Part shown: one piece after another, positions 35,549 to 45,162 of the stretch
How the letters are laid out: each line of letters starts with the position of its first letter
How positions within the stretch are numbered: the first letter of the stretch is position 1
From: Jiella marina
GTDB lineage: Bacteria; Pseudomonadota; Alphaproteobacteria; Rhizobiales; Rhizobiaceae
Length of the DNA: 64,000 nucleotides
NCBI RefSeq assembly: GCF_024359545.1
Contig: NZ_JAKQZG010000004.1
Coordinates: 186,001 to 250,000 of the forward strand
Reading direction: 5' to 3'
Position numbers and translations under genes: made by a program
The notes under the pieces: generated by a model
Told to the model about the DNA's origin: nothing
Seen by the model: the letters and a program-made list of their open reading frames with translations, nothing else
Databases searched by the model: none

Positions 35549-36874
35549 TCAGTCGACCGTATCCTCGTCGGCTTCTGTCTCCGGTTCGTCGCTCTTCAGC
35601 CGCGAGAAGATCAGCTTGTCGATGCGATGGCCGTCGAGATCCACGATCTCGATTTCGAACAGGCTCCATTGGAAGCGTTCGCCGGGATCGGGAATGTGAC
35701 CGAGTTGTTCGAGCGCGAAGCCGGCGACGGTCTCGTAGTCGCGCTCGGCGGGAAACTCGATCTCTTCGATCTGCCGGGGAAGTTGTTCGACCAGCAAGGC
35801 TCCGTCGACGAGCCAAGAGCCATCCTGGCGCCGGAGCACCTGGGGTTCGTCCTCGTAGCCTTCCGGCAGCGAGCCGGCGATCGCCGATAGAATGTCCTGC
35901 GGCGTGGCGATGCCTTCGAAGGAGCCGTACTCGTCCAGCACGATCGCCATGTGGATCTCGTGGGCGCGAAAGCGCTCCAGGAGTTTCAGAATGGGCATGC
36001 CTTCGTTGACGTAGAGCGGCTCGCGCATGATCTTGGAAAGCGCGACGCCGCCGTTCCGGTGTTCCTGTTCCAGAATGTCCTTGGTCTGCACGATGCCGAC
36101 GACGGCGTCCTCGTCCGTGTCGATCACCGGAAAGCGCGAATGCCCGGCGGCGATGATCTCCTCGATCGATTCCTCCGGCGGGTCGGTCGGATCCAGCCAG
36201 TCGACATCCGGGCGCGGCACCATGATCGAGCGGACGGTGCGGTCGGCGATGCTAATCACACCCTCCAGCATCTCACGCTCCTTCTGCTTGAAGACGCCGA
36301 GCTGGGTGCCCTCGGCGATCATCGCCTTGACGTCGTCCTCCGTCACGTTGTCGTTCTCGTTTTCCCGAAGGCCGAAGAGCTTGGTCACCGCCCGGGTCGA
36401 GATCTCCAGCAGAAACACGATGGGCGCGCCGAGCTTGGCAATGATCCGCATGATCGGCGCGACGAAGCAGGCAATTCCTTCGGGTCGCGACAGGGCGAAG
36501 CGCTTGGGGACGAGTTCGCCGATGACCAGCGAGAAATAGGTGATGACGATCACCACGAGAACGAAGGCGGCGTCCTCCGCAACGGCACCGACCACGGGCC
36601 AGTCGGCCATGACTTCGCTCAAGGGTTCGGAAAAGGCCGAACCGCCGAAAGCACCGGCGAAGATACCGACCAGCGTGATCCCGATCTGGACGCTGGACAG
36701 GAAGGTGGTTGGGTTTTCGGCGAGCCGGAGCGCCGCCTTTGCGCCCTTTCGGCGCTGCTTCGCCATCTGTTCGAGACGGCTCTTCTTGGCCGAGACGACT
36801 GCGAGCTCCGACATGGCGAAGAAGCCGTTGAGGAGAATGAGGGCGAAGACGATCGCGGCATTGATGATGAGCAA
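35549..36874 (-). CDS. CNNM/CorC-type hemolysin family membrane protein
   Basis: A 441-residue protein with the CNNM order: an N-terminal DUF21 membrane domain with three to four helices (residues about 1-190, including SELAVVSAKKSRLEQMAKQR), a tandem CBS pair (about 205-335, with MVPRPDVDWLDPTDPPEESI and HMAIVLDEYGSFEGIATPQD), and a C-terminal CorC_HlyC domain. Members take part in Mg2+/Co2+ efflux or homeostasis and were historically called hemolysins. The acidic C-terminal tail is unremarkable. Confidence 0.93.
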   Translation of the reverse strand: MLIINAAIVFALILLNGFFAMSELAVVSAKKSRLEQMAKQRRKGAKAALRLAENPTTFLSSVQIGITLVGIFAGAFGGSAFSEPLSEVMADWPVVGAVAEDAAFVLVVIVITYFSLVIGELVPKRFALSRPEGIACFVAPIMRIIAKLGAPIVFLLEISTRAVTKLFGLRENENDNVTEDDVKAMIAEGTQLGVFKQKEREMLEGVISIADRTVRSIMVPRPDVDWLDPTDPPEESIEEIIAAGHSRFPVIDTDEDAVVGIVQTKDILEQEHRNGGVALSKIMREPLYVNEGMPILKLLERFRAHEIHMAIVLDEYGSFEGIATPQDILSAIAGSLPEGYEDEPQVLRRQDGSWLVDGALLVEQLPRQIEEIEFPAERDYETVAGFALEQLGHIPDPGERFQWSLFEIEIVDLDGHRIDKLIFSRLKSDEPETEADEDTVD

Positions 36875-36962
36875 GAATGAGCCTCGGGGGTGAGGGAAGG
36901 GGTTTTGCTCAAGATAGGCGGTGCCGGTCGATCGGCGACAGCCCGGCGCCGAGTTGGCCGGC

Positions 36963-37931
36963 CTAGTCCTTGTCGTCCGCGCGCCGGCCTTCCAGCTTGC
37001 CGGGCGCGTTTGCGGCGGAATGCGCGAAGAGCGCCATCATGCGCCGGGCATATTCCTCTTGAAACGCCAGACCCGCCCGGGCCAGATCGTCGGCTTCGCT
37101 GGGACGATCCCGTGACTGGCCTGTGCGGTCTTCGGACTTGCCTGCGGCGCCATCCTCGCTGATTGAGCCCGCCGTGTCGCCGGTGAGACCGGCGGTAAAT
37201 TGGTGCATCATCGCTTCGAAGGGCGAGGTGAAGGCCACACCGTTTCCGCCGACAGCGCCGTCTCCTGAAGCGTTGGGCGAGCGGGCAGCCCCGTTGGCCT
37301 CCGGTGGCAGCCAGGGCACGCTTCCGTTGAGCGCCTCGGAAAACAGTTTCGCCAGATAGTCCGAGCCCGGAACCGGCTCCGCGCGGTCGGTAGCGCGCTG
37401 CGGCTCACCCGAGGGCCGCCCCATCGCCTCGATCGCGTTGGCGCTGCGGCGGAGCATCTCGGCCATTGCGCCGGCCGGATCGCCGTCGGCCAGTCCTTGT
37501 GACTGGTTGCGCGAGCGATTGGTGGCCATCATCTGCAGCATGTTCTCGATGGTCATTACCGAGAGCGAACGCATCATCATCGCGATCGTATCGGGTGCGA
37601 TGCCCGTGGCGACCGAGACCTGACGGGCGACGGACGCGACCATTTCCGGCGATCCGAACAATGCGTCGGTGAGGGCGCGCGCCTGCCGGCTGGCGGCCGG
37701 ATCCGGGGTGGCGCTGCTGGCGCCGCTTTCCATGAAGGGCTTGTAGTGCCGGGCGATGTCTTCCCAGACGCCGGGCATGAGCATGGCCCGCTGCAGGGCC
37801 AGCGCAAAGGCTGGCGCCAGGGCGACCGTGGTCTTGCGCATCTCCTTCTGGCTCAGCTTGAACGCATCGGCGAGCCGGTCCGCACCGAGCCCGGAGTCAC
37901 ATGCGGTGAGCCAGTCGAAAAAATCCGTCAT
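36963..37931 (-). CDS. DUF937-like protein
   Basis: A 322-residue cytoplasmic protein from the ATG at 37931 (MTDFFDWL). The segment GSPEMVASVARQVSVATGIA continuing into DTIAMMMRSLSVMTIENMLQ (residues about 88-135) resembles the helical DUF937 domain. The C-terminal half is low-complexity (Gly, Ser, Glu, Ala). A Phe/Met-rich helix near PFEAMMHQFTAGLTG and another at EYARRMMALFAHSA stand out. Function is unknown. The longer frame to 38018 has no better start signal. Confidence 0.7.
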   Translation of the reverse strand: MTDFFDWLTACDSGLGADRLADAFKLSQKEMRKTTVALAPAFALALQRAMLMPGVWEDIARHYKPFMESGASSATPDPAASRQARALTDALFGSPEMVASVARQVSVATGIAPDTIAMMMRSLSVMTIENMLQMMATNRSRNQSQGLADGDPAGAMAEMLRRSANAIEAMGRPSGEPQRATDRAEPVPGSDYLAKLFSEALNGSVPWLPPEANGAARSPNASGDGAVGGNGVAFTSPFEAMMHQFTAGLTGDTAGSISEDGAAGKSEDRTGQSRDRPSEADDLARAGLAFQEEYARRMMALFAHSAANAPGKLEGRRADDKD

Positions 37932-38263
37932 GCGTGGCCCTGTCGGCTGGGTGCCCGATCCCATCGAAGTTTGCGAAAGCCAAGTCTGGATAGTTGGCGC
38001 GATTTGCCCAGCTGCCAAGCAGGATTCTGCGAGTATTGCCGATTTTTTTGGCGAAGTTGATGGTGAGCTAGCCTGTCACGCGTTCCCCGTTCCTGAGAAG
38101 GAGCAGTGTCGTAAAGGACGAGCGCCGGCGGATCTTCACGATCCGGAAGTTCGCGGCTCCGGACCAGCGGCCGATTGGTCGATGTCAGCTCTTGTTGCGT
38201 GAGGGGCAGCGAAACGTCCTCGCTGCGCGGAGAAGAAGCATAGGAAATCGGAGCCGAGCATGA
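37932..38263. other. intergenic interval without supported gene
   Basis: About 330 bp between two minus-strand genes. It holds the promoter region of the DUF937-like gene and a short GGATC/GATCC hairpin near 38130-38150. No coding frame with a credible start or family was found. Confidence 0.4.
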
Positions 38264-39064
38264 TCAGTCATGGTGCGCGCTACCCAGAAGCGCCAGCGCA
38301 GCGTCTTCTTCCAAAACGACGTCGTTGACGGTCCAACCGGGGACCATACGCATGCGATCCAGGCCGGCGAAAGCGCTTGAAATCTTGTCGGCGTCCGCCG
38401 GATCGTCTTGCATGGCGGCCGCAAACTCCCGGCCAAACCCGCCAAAGCCCTCCGCTTCCAGCTCGCACAGGTGGATCTGGTTCCACTGCATCTTCAGTTC
38501 CGGGGCCTGGTGGAGGACAACGGCTGTCTCCATCGCCCTGAACGTCCCGAATTTGCCTGCCTGAACAAGCTTCGTGGCGGCGGGACCACAATATTCTCGC
38601 ATGATCTCACGGTATTCGCCGAGATGTGCCGGCTTTACATCAATGAATTCCAGCGACGCTTGCCGTTCGGGTCGGGCGGTCGAGCCCTGCCAGTCACGCG
38701 GCAGGACGAAGGACGCCGGGGTGGTCAGAAGAATCTCCGCGCGCAGCAGGCCGATACTCTGCGGTTGCTCCCCAATCACGAGATCACGGATGACTTCTGA
38801 AGGCACCATGCGGCGGAAATAGCTGAACTCGAGATGGCTCCATAGAGGCGCTTCGCAGGTGTTCTGGAAGACGCTGCCATGCCGATAGACTGCCCGCCCG
38901 AGGCAGGTCTCCTCGAAACGCGACCCGTCGATGGCGCTGGACTTCAGCGCCATTTCTGCTCCCGGGTCCGACGCCCTTATCGTCCGAGCGAGCACCACAA
39001 TGCGGTCATCAGCCTCGATCTGAGCCAGATTCGCGTCGTGAACGGCATCGCGCTTCTCGGCCAT
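38264..39064 (-). CDS. hypothetical protein, possibly dimeric alpha-beta barrel (NIPSNAP-like)
   Basis: A 266-residue soluble protein with no signal peptide or membrane segment. Two halves look loosely similar: the first has APLWSHLEFSYFRRMVPSEV, and the second has QASLEFIDVKPAHLGEYREI and MQWNQIHLCELEAEGFGGFG. The second half is reminiscent of NIPSNAP or EthD-type ferredoxin-like domains, which often function in small-molecule turnover. The resemblance is weak. Codon use and GC content are like the surroundings. No operon partner is evident. Confidence 0.6.
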   Translation of the reverse strand: MAEKRDAVHDANLAQIEADDRIVVLARTIRASDPGAEMALKSSAIDGSRFEETCLGRAVYRHGSVFQNTCEAPLWSHLEFSYFRRMVPSEVIRDLVIGEQPQSIGLLRAEILLTTPASFVLPRDWQGSTARPERQASLEFIDVKPAHLGEYREIMREYCGPAATKLVQAGKFGTFRAMETAVVLHQAPELKMQWNQIHLCELEAEGFGGFGREFAAAMQDDPADADKISSAFAGLDRMRMVPGWTVNDVVLEEDAALALLGSAHHD

Positions 39065-39210
39065 CGGATAACCTTCGAACGGGGTGCGGTCTGAGTGAGC
39101 CGTGCTCGAAACGGCCTTCGCCGCCAGCTTGGCCTATGACTACAAGGAGCCGGCTACGGCGCCAATCGACCTCGGCTGCGACGTGGCCTCTGATCGCCCC
39201 TGCACGCCTC

Positions 39211-39897
39211 TCAGAACGGGAGCGTTCTCATTCTACCTCTCGACCGATCGATCAGCAGTTTCGAAAGCGCGAACAGCCAGGCGACGCAGACGAAGCCGAC
39301 GGCGCGTTCGATCAGGCCGTCGATCGAAGTCGGCGAAAACCAGAAGATCGTGGCGCCGCCGACCCAGAGCACGGCGCAGACGATATTGAACCAGAACCAG
39401 CGGCGCTCGTATCGGTAGAAACCGTGCGCCGTGAGGAGAGCCGTCGCGGTGAACGCCAGGGCCATGGTGACGACAAGGGGGAAGTGGATGACCAGCCCGC
39501 CAGTGTCGTTGTCGCCGTATTCGTTATAGGCCCCAATGACGATGATCAGGAGCGCGACCAGCACCATCACCCAGGACCCGATGCTCCACGACAGATGACC
39601 GTAATGCAGCCGCCGCAAACCGATCGAGCCAGCCGCCATTCCAACTGCGAAGGCGTAGAGACCATAGTCCATGATCCAGGCCATGCGGCCTGCGGCCGTG
39701 TCGCTGATCGTGCCTTCGAGAAGGCCGACATTCGGCAGGGCGATCACGGCCGCGAAATTGGCGATCACGACGATGACGCAGCCGAGAATGCCGATGACCC
39801 CGCACCAGTAGAACAGTTTCGGATGGCTCGGGTCGTCATGCGCGGATTTCCCGTGCGAGGCCGTATCGCTGGCGCGTGAGGCAGGTTCGGGTTTCAT
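39211..39897 (-). CDS. DUF998 family membrane protein
   Basis: A 228-residue integral membrane protein with six apparent helices after a 27-residue polar N-terminus. It includes FYWCGVIGILGCVIVVIANF, the GLYAFAVGMAAGSIGLRRLH region and a final FVCVAWLFALSKLLIDRSRG. The topology and the positions of loops fit DUF998. Function is unknown. The 286-bp gap to the AraC gene behind it holds no gene I can support. Confidence 0.75.
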   Translation of the reverse strand: MKPEPASRASDTASHGKSAHDDPSHPKLFYWCGVIGILGCVIVVIANFAAVIALPNVGLLEGTISDTAAGRMAWIMDYGLYAFAVGMAAGSIGLRRLHYGHLSWSIGSWVMVLVALLIIVIGAYNEYGDNDTGGLVIHFPLVVTMALAFTATALLTAHGFYRYERRWFWFNIVCAVLWVGGATIFWFSPTSIDGLIERAVGFVCVAWLFALSKLLIDRSRGRMRTLPF

Positions 39898-40183
39898 GCC
39901 TTCGAGCTTTTCCCTCTTCTGGATTCGCGAGAACCGGTCGCGGACCTTGGATGCTCAAATTCGACCGCTCGTAGCGGCGAAGCTAGGGCTGCCCATCCGA
40001 TCTTCAGCCCCGCACCACGCACTGGAAACGGCTTCTTTGCTCACGGGGCTCTGAATTCCGAGCCTTGGCAGCCAGTCGGGCGACTGTGGGAAAACCCTCC
40101 GCCGCGCTGCAATCGTCGACGGAACCGCTCCTGAATACCCATTCCTTGCCATCGGATGCCTTGCAGACACCGCCCGCGCAGGC

Positions 40184-41191
40184 TCAGTGCGGCTTTCGCG
40201 TCGGCAATCTCTGTTGGGCTGCCCGGTATCGGGACGGTGTCATTCCCGCCCAGCGTTGAAAGGCGCGGGAAAAATGCGCGACGTCGCTGTATCCCAGTTG
40301 AAGCGCGATGTCGGTGATCTTCTGATCTGTCATGCCGAGCAGGTCTGTCGCCCGCGTTTTGAGAAGACCATCCAGAACGGTCGAGAAACTGCCGCCCTCT
40401 CGGTCGAGGGCGCGCTGCAGGGAGCGGCGGCTGACGTGCAGTTTGGAAGCCACCCAGTCGATCCTGGGTGGTCCTTCCAGCAGCGCGATCGCGCAAAACG
40501 CCGAGACCTCCTCACGGTAGCTGGTCGGCGGCGGCAGAGACGGCTCCGGTCTGACGTCAGACCCAGTCCCGCACGCTCTTGTCGCCGCAAGAAGGTCCAT
40601 ATCGAAGTCGATCGCCGACACTGCGGCGCCGGGCTGAACCGGCGCTTCGAAAATTCTCTCGAGCGCCGCGGCCTGTTCTGCCCCCCTGCAGGTCGACATG
40701 ATCAAAAGCGGCGACCACGAGCGTCCGGCATAGTGTCGCACGCCGTCGATGAGGTAGCTCACTCCCAGCAATTCGTTCTGGAACTTGCCGTCTCCTCCCG
40801 GATCGAGAAATTCGATCGACCAACGGGCGCGCGTCTCGAAGAACTCGAGGCGCAGTGCCGTCGCCGTCTGCAGGAAGCGGTTCAGCCCCCAATTGGACCG
40901 GTCAATGGCGCCTGCGAGGGTCGGGGCGCGGGAGACCCACGCGCCGAATGCGCTCAATCTCTCCATTCTGACAAGTCGGCCAAGGGCTGCCCCGACGAAC
41001 GGATCGCCAACCTCACGCCCGGCTTCGCTGAGGACCTTGAACTGTTCCTCGAGAGGCAAGGGCAGGTCGGGATTGTCGAGCAGGCCGATCGGCAGGTCGA
41101 CCCGAGCGAAAACGCGCTGGATGGATCCGTCCCTCTGATCGACGAAATCGAGGATCGGACCGAGTGCGCTGACCCGCGTATAGCCCTTCAT
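40184..41191 (-). CDS. AraC family transcriptional regulator
   Basis: A 335-residue regulator from the ATG at 41191, which has GGAGG 7 nt upstream. The N-terminal 200 residues match the arabinose-binding-domain-like region typical of OruR/ArgR-type AraC proteins (ILDFVDQRDGSIQRVFARVD). Two helix-turn-helix motifs lie at the C-terminus (VASKLHVSRRSLQRALDREG and ITDIALQLGYSDVAHFSRAF). It is divergent from the cupin gene at 41305, its probable target. Confidence 0.93.
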   Translation of the reverse strand: MKGYTRVSALGPILDFVDQRDGSIQRVFARVDLPIGLLDNPDLPLPLEEQFKVLSEAGREVGDPFVGAALGRLVRMERLSAFGAWVSRAPTLAGAIDRSNWGLNRFLQTATALRLEFFETRARWSIEFLDPGGDGKFQNELLGVSYLIDGVRHYAGRSWSPLLIMSTCRGAEQAAALERIFEAPVQPGAAVSAIDFDMDLLAATRACGTGSDVRPEPSLPPPTSYREEVSAFCAIALLEGPPRIDWVASKLHVSRRSLQRALDREGGSFSTVLDGLLKTRATDLLGMTDQKITDIALQLGYSDVAHFSRAFQRWAGMTPSRYRAAQQRLPTRKPH

Positions 41192-41304
41192 GCCGCCGCC
41201 TCCTTGCGCCAAGAATGGCACCAAATGGCAAGAACCGAAATGCGCAAAGTGCGATCAGTCAGGTTGGGCAGATCCATCAGGCCCGGCTCTTGAGGGAGGT
41301 ATCA

Positions 41305-41856
41305 ATGCAAGAGGAAACACTGACGCATGGGGAAGGACTGGCCAGGGTCGGCTCCGATCGAGCGGCGGCGATCGACGCGCACGCTGATGCAGCCACACCC
41401 GCTGCAGCCGGTTTTGATCAGTCCAACATCAAGTGGAACAGCCTCGAGGGGATCGATCACGTCTGGTATCACGTGCTGAAGGTCGACCCGGAAGCGAAGA
41501 TCGTCGATCTGATCCTGAAGTTCGCGGCGAATGAGCGGATCCTTCTGCATCGGCACCACGCGGACTACAGCACCTTCATCATCCAGGGCGAGCTGAGGCT
41601 CTATGATTCGGAAGGCGAACTCACCGAGATCCGCCCGACCGGCAGCTTCGTGGAAAAGCCGGCTGGCGGCCCACCGCATTCCGAAGGCGGCGGCGATGTG
41701 GATTGCATCGGCTGGTTCAGGAATCGCGGCACCGACGGGATGATCTACGAGATTCTCGGGCCTAATATGGAGACCCTCGCAACCTTGGGGCTGCACGACT
41801 TCAATGGGCTCTTGGAAGCTCAGGAACCGCCCGTGAAGCCGGTCACCTTCGAATAG
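41305..41856 (+). CDS. cupin-type protein under divergent AraC control
   Basis: A 183-residue protein with a single cupin domain around residues 55-165. The metal-ligand segment ERILLHRHHADYSTFIIQGE lies near residue 78 and is followed by FVEKPAGGPPHSEGGGD. It resembles the 2,4'-dihydroxyacetophenone dioxygenase/anti-sigma ChrR-like cupins. GGGAGGT precedes the ATG. The 113-bp divergent spacing from an AraC regulator suggests an inducible enzyme acting on a small aromatic or acyl compound, which is inference only. Confidence 0.85.
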   Translation: MQEETLTHGEGLARVGSDRAAAIDAHADAATPAAAGFDQSNIKWNSLEGIDHVWYHVLKVDPEAKIVDLILKFAANERILLHRHHADYSTFIIQGELRLYDSEGELTEIRPTGSFVEKPAGGPPHSEGGGDVDCIGWFRNRGTDGMIYEILGPNMETLATLGLHDFNGLLEAQEPPVKPVTFE

Positions 41857-41887
41857 GGTCCGTCGTCGAGGCCGCGCACCCGCGGCC

Positions 41888-43261
41888 TCAATAGCTCAGA
41901 TGCTTGAACACCCGCGGCATCGAGCGGTCCCACTGCTCCTCATAGAGCCGCACGAGCTCTTCGGCCGAGGTCGTGCCGCGGGCGGCGACCTCTTCAAGCG
42001 GGGCAAGGAAGAAGCTCTCGTCATTGCCCTCGTCGTTGATCCGGCCGCGATTGATGAGGCCTTTTCGGGCAAGCTTCAGGGTCTCGCGGGCGAGGTCGAG
42101 CACTTCGCCGTCGCGGAATTTGGCGCGGAAGCCCTCGCGCGGCACGGCGGCGCGCATGGACGACACTTCCTCGAAGGTCCAGTCGCGGGTCAGATCATCG
42201 ACGGCCGAGAGCGTCGCCTCGTCGTAGAGGAGGCCGACCCAATAGGCGGGCAGGGCGCAGATGCGTCGCCAGGGCCCGCCATCGGCGCCGCGCATCTCTA
42301 TGAAGCGCTTGAGCCTCACGTCCGGGAACAGCGTAGAAAGATGGTTGGTCCAGTCGCCCAGCTGCGGCTCGGGGTCCGAGATCTCGCCCTTCAGCGCGCC
42401 GTCCATGAACTGGCGGAAGGTGACGTGTGTCGCGTCGTGATAGCGCCCGTCGCGCGTGACGAAATACATCGGCACGTCGAGCGCCCATTCGGCATAATGG
42501 CGATAGGTGAAGTCCGGCTCGAAGACGAAGGGCAGAAGCCCCGAGCGCTGGTTGTCCACGTCGCTCCAGACGTCGGAGCGCCAGGAGACGAGTCCGTTCG
42601 GCTTTCCTTCGGTGAAGGGTGAATGAGCGAACAGCGCCGAGGCGACCGGCTGCAGCTTCATGCCGACCCGCATCTTGCGGCGCATGTCGTCTTCGGTGGC
42701 GAAGTCGAGATTGACCTGGATGGTCGCGGTACGGAACATCATGTCGAGGCCGCGCGTGCCGACCTTCGGCATGTAGCGGCGCATGATGTCGTAGCGCGAC
42801 TTCGGCATGATCGGGGTCTCGGCGAGCGTCCAGGTCGGCGAGGAGCCGATGCCGAGAAAGCCGATGCCGAGTTCCTTGGCCACCGACCGGACCTGCGCGA
42901 GATGCGCGTTCGACTCGCGGCAGGTCTCGTGGATCGTTTCCAGCGGCGCGCCGGAGAGCTCGAACTGGCCGCCCGGCTCCAGCGAGATTGCGCCCTGGCC
43001 GTCGGCGCCATAAAGGCCGATGATGCGACCGTCGTCGACGATCGCCTCCCAACCCGACAGCGCCTTCATCCCTTCCAGAATCGTCCGGATTCCGCGTTCG
43101 CCCTCATAAGGAACGGGCGAGAGGTCCTCGACGTAATAGCCGAATTTTTCGTGCTCGGTGCCGATGCGGAAGCGCTCGGGCGGCTTCTCGCCGCCTTTCA
43201 GATGATCGACCAGATCGTCCATCGAGGCGATCGGCGTCAGATCGGTCGTGTCGCGCGCCAT
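41888..43261 (-). CDS. gshA: glutamate--cysteine ligase
   Basis: First enzyme of glutathione synthesis, of the alphaproteobacterial/plant type, 457 residues. Visible family segments are FRIGTEHEKFGYY near residue 32, LEPGGQFELSGAPLETIHET around 95, MRRYMPKVGTRGLDMMFRTA and FIEMRGADGGPWRRICALPA. It lies 122 bp downstream of rsmE on the same strand, an arrangement recurrent in Rhizobiales, so the two are probably co-transcribed. No frame break is visible. Confidence 0.96.
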   Translation of the reverse strand: MARDTTDLTPIASMDDLVDHLKGGEKPPERFRIGTEHEKFGYYVEDLSPVPYEGERGIRTILEGMKALSGWEAIVDDGRIIGLYGADGQGAISLEPGGQFELSGAPLETIHETCRESNAHLAQVRSVAKELGIGFLGIGSSPTWTLAETPIMPKSRYDIMRRYMPKVGTRGLDMMFRTATIQVNLDFATEDDMRRKMRVGMKLQPVASALFAHSPFTEGKPNGLVSWRSDVWSDVDNQRSGLLPFVFEPDFTYRHYAEWALDVPMYFVTRDGRYHDATHVTFRQFMDGALKGEISDPEPQLGDWTNHLSTLFPDVRLKRFIEMRGADGGPWRRICALPAYWVGLLYDEATLSAVDDLTRDWTFEEVSSMRAAVPREGFRAKFRDGEVLDLARETLKLARKGLINRGRINDEGNDESFFLAPLEEVAARGTTSAEELVRLYEEQWDRSMPRVFKHLSY

Positions 43262-43383
43262 GCGTATCGTTCCATCTTGCCTGTGCGGGCCTTTTTTCGT
43301 CTACCGGGGACGAAGCTGTCGGGCGTCGTGCCCCGATTTGATGGCAAGTGCAAGCATCATTGCGGTGGACGGTGCGGCCACGG

Positions 43384-44136
43384 TTACGCGCTCTCGGGCC
43401 GCCAGTCGCCGTTCGCCGCCTGGAGAACGGCGAGCGCCGCGACCGCCGCGGTGTCGGCTCTGAGGATGCGCGGGCCGAGCGAGATCGCGGTGACGAAGGC
43501 TTCGCTGCGAAGTCGCTCGCGTTCCTCGGCCGAAAATCCCCCTTCGGGGCCGATCAGCAAGGCCATGGGCGAGGCGGGTAGGGCTCTCAACGTGTCGATC
43601 GGGCTCTGGGAATCCTCTCTTTCGTCGCAAAAGATCACTTGCCGGTCGCCGCGATAGGTTTCCAGCATGGTGTCGAACTTCATCGGCTCGCGGCATTCGG
43701 GGATTGTGAGGATGCCGCATTGCTCGGCCGCCTCGATGGCGTTCGAGCGCATGCGTTCCAGATTGAGCCGGCTTGCCTGGACGTGCTGGGTCATCACCGG
43801 CTGCAACACGCCGGCGCCCATCTCGACGGCCTTCTGCACCATGTAGTCGAGCCGTGCGTGCTTCAGCGGCGCGAAGAGATAGTGAAGCTGCGGCGCCGCC
43901 GTTTGCGGCCGGACCTGCGTTTGCGGCGTCAGTGCCCCCTTCTTCTTGGCCGGACGTTCGAGCCTTGTCTGCCATTCCCCGTCGCGGCCGTTGAAGGCGA
44001 GGACGCGCGCGCCCTCTGAAAGCCGCATGACGTTGAACAGATAGTTCGTCTGGGGCGGGGCAAGGGGAATCTGGCTGCCCGGCCGAAGGTCCTCGGGAAC
44101 GAACAGGCGCGGGCTCGAAAAGTCGTAGTCGGGCAT
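43384..44136 (-). CDS. rsmE: 16S rRNA (uracil(1498)-N(3))-methyltransferase
   Basis: A 250-residue SPOUT-class methyltransferase that modifies U1498 of 16S rRNA. The N-terminal PUA-like domain (RLFVEVPEDL-equivalent region, here RLFVPEDLRPGSQIPLAPPQ) is followed by the knotted domain with KHARLDYMVQKAVEMGAGVL and the SAM-binding GPEGGFSAEERERLRSEAFV and LGPRILRADTAAVAAL segments. It heads a probable operon with gshA and is divergent from the SDR gene. Confidence 0.96.
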   Translation of the reverse strand: MPDYDFSSPRLFVPEDLRPGSQIPLAPPQTNYLFNVMRLSEGARVLAFNGRDGEWQTRLERPAKKKGALTPQTQVRPQTAAPQLHYLFAPLKHARLDYMVQKAVEMGAGVLQPVMTQHVQASRLNLERMRSNAIEAAEQCGILTIPECREPMKFDTMLETYRGDRQVIFCDEREDSQSPIDTLRALPASPMALLIGPEGGFSAEERERLRSEAFVTAISLGPRILRADTAAVAALAVLQAANGDWRPESA

Positions 44137-44237
44137 CGGGGCAGTGTCTTCTTGTCGCGATCGTCGAGGGGCAACCTATGCCGAGCGCCGCCGTTGTCAG
44201 CGCAGAATCGACAATCCGTTTCAGAAGGGACCAATCC

Positions 44238-45035
44238 ATGGATTTGAAGATCAAGGATCGCGTGGCGCTGATTACCGGCGCCACCGACGGGATCGGGTTT
44301 GCCACGGCGAAGATCCTGGCAGAGGAGGGCTGCAAGCTGGTTCTCAGCGACCTTCGCATCGACGAACTCAAGGAGCAGGTGAAGGAGCTGCCCGCCGAGG
44401 TGATCTGCGTCGAGGCCGACGTCACCAAGCAGGCGGCGGTCGATGCGATGGCCAAGGCCGGACGCGACAAGTTCGGCTCGATCGACATTGTCATCCACAC
44501 CGCGGGTGTCACCGGTGCCAAGGGCGATCCGCTCGAGGTCAGCGACGAGGATTACGTCGAAGCCTGGGAAATCGACTTCATGTCCGCCGTGCGCCTCGCC
44601 CGGGCGACATTCCCCGGCATGCGCGAGAAGGGCTGGGGCCGCTTCGTCTGCATCACGTCGGAGAACACCGTCCAGCCCTACTGGGAGGAGGCGACCTACA
44701 ACACCGCCAAGGCGGCGCTGTCTGCCTTCGTCAAGAACCTCTCCTACAAGGAGGCCGAGTACGGCATTCTCTGCAACACCGTCGCGCCGGCATTTATCGA
44801 GACCGACATGACCGACGGCATGATGAGGCAGCGGGCCGAGAAGTTGGGCGTGTCCTTCGAAGAGGCGGTGAAGAGCTTCCTCGAGGAGGAGCGTCCCGGC
44901 ATCGTGCAGAAGCGCCGCGGTCAGCCCGACGAGGTCGCGGCGGCGATCGCGCTGATCGTGTCGGAGCGAGGCTCCTTCATCAACGGCTCGAACATGCGGG
45001 TCGATGGAGGGTCGGTCCAGGCCGTGCAGAACTGA
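44238..45035 (+). CDS. SDR family oxidoreductase
   Basis: A 265-residue short-chain dehydrogenase. It has the cofactor motif TGATDGIGFATA (residues 12-23), an Asp at the end of beta2 (VLSDLRIDE) suggesting NAD preference, the catalytic Ser in CITSENT and the YNTAK active-site pair. The C-terminus ends INGSNMRVDGGS. AGAAGGGA precedes the ATG at 44238. The substrate is unknown. It is followed 127 bp later by a GNAT gene in the same direction. Confidence 0.92.
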   Translation: MDLKIKDRVALITGATDGIGFATAKILAEEGCKLVLSDLRIDELKEQVKELPAEVICVEADVTKQAAVDAMAKAGRDKFGSIDIVIHTAGVTGAKGDPLEVSDEDYVEAWEIDFMSAVRLARATFPGMREKGWGRFVCITSENTVQPYWEEATYNTAKAALSAFVKNLSYKEAEYGILCNTVAPAFIETDMTDGMMRQRAEKLGVSFEEAVKSFLEEERPGIVQKRRGQPDEVAAAIALIVSERGSFINGSNMRVDGGSVQAVQN

Positions 45036-45162
45036 TCACTGTCCGGCCGGGCATCCGCGCCCGGTCGGCTGGCCGCCGGTAGCATCAGCGTGCTTGTCTT
45101 GCGGGGCAGAGCGGGCTACCGGTCGGCGACCTTTCGATCTGCATCTGCCCGCCCACACCGCC

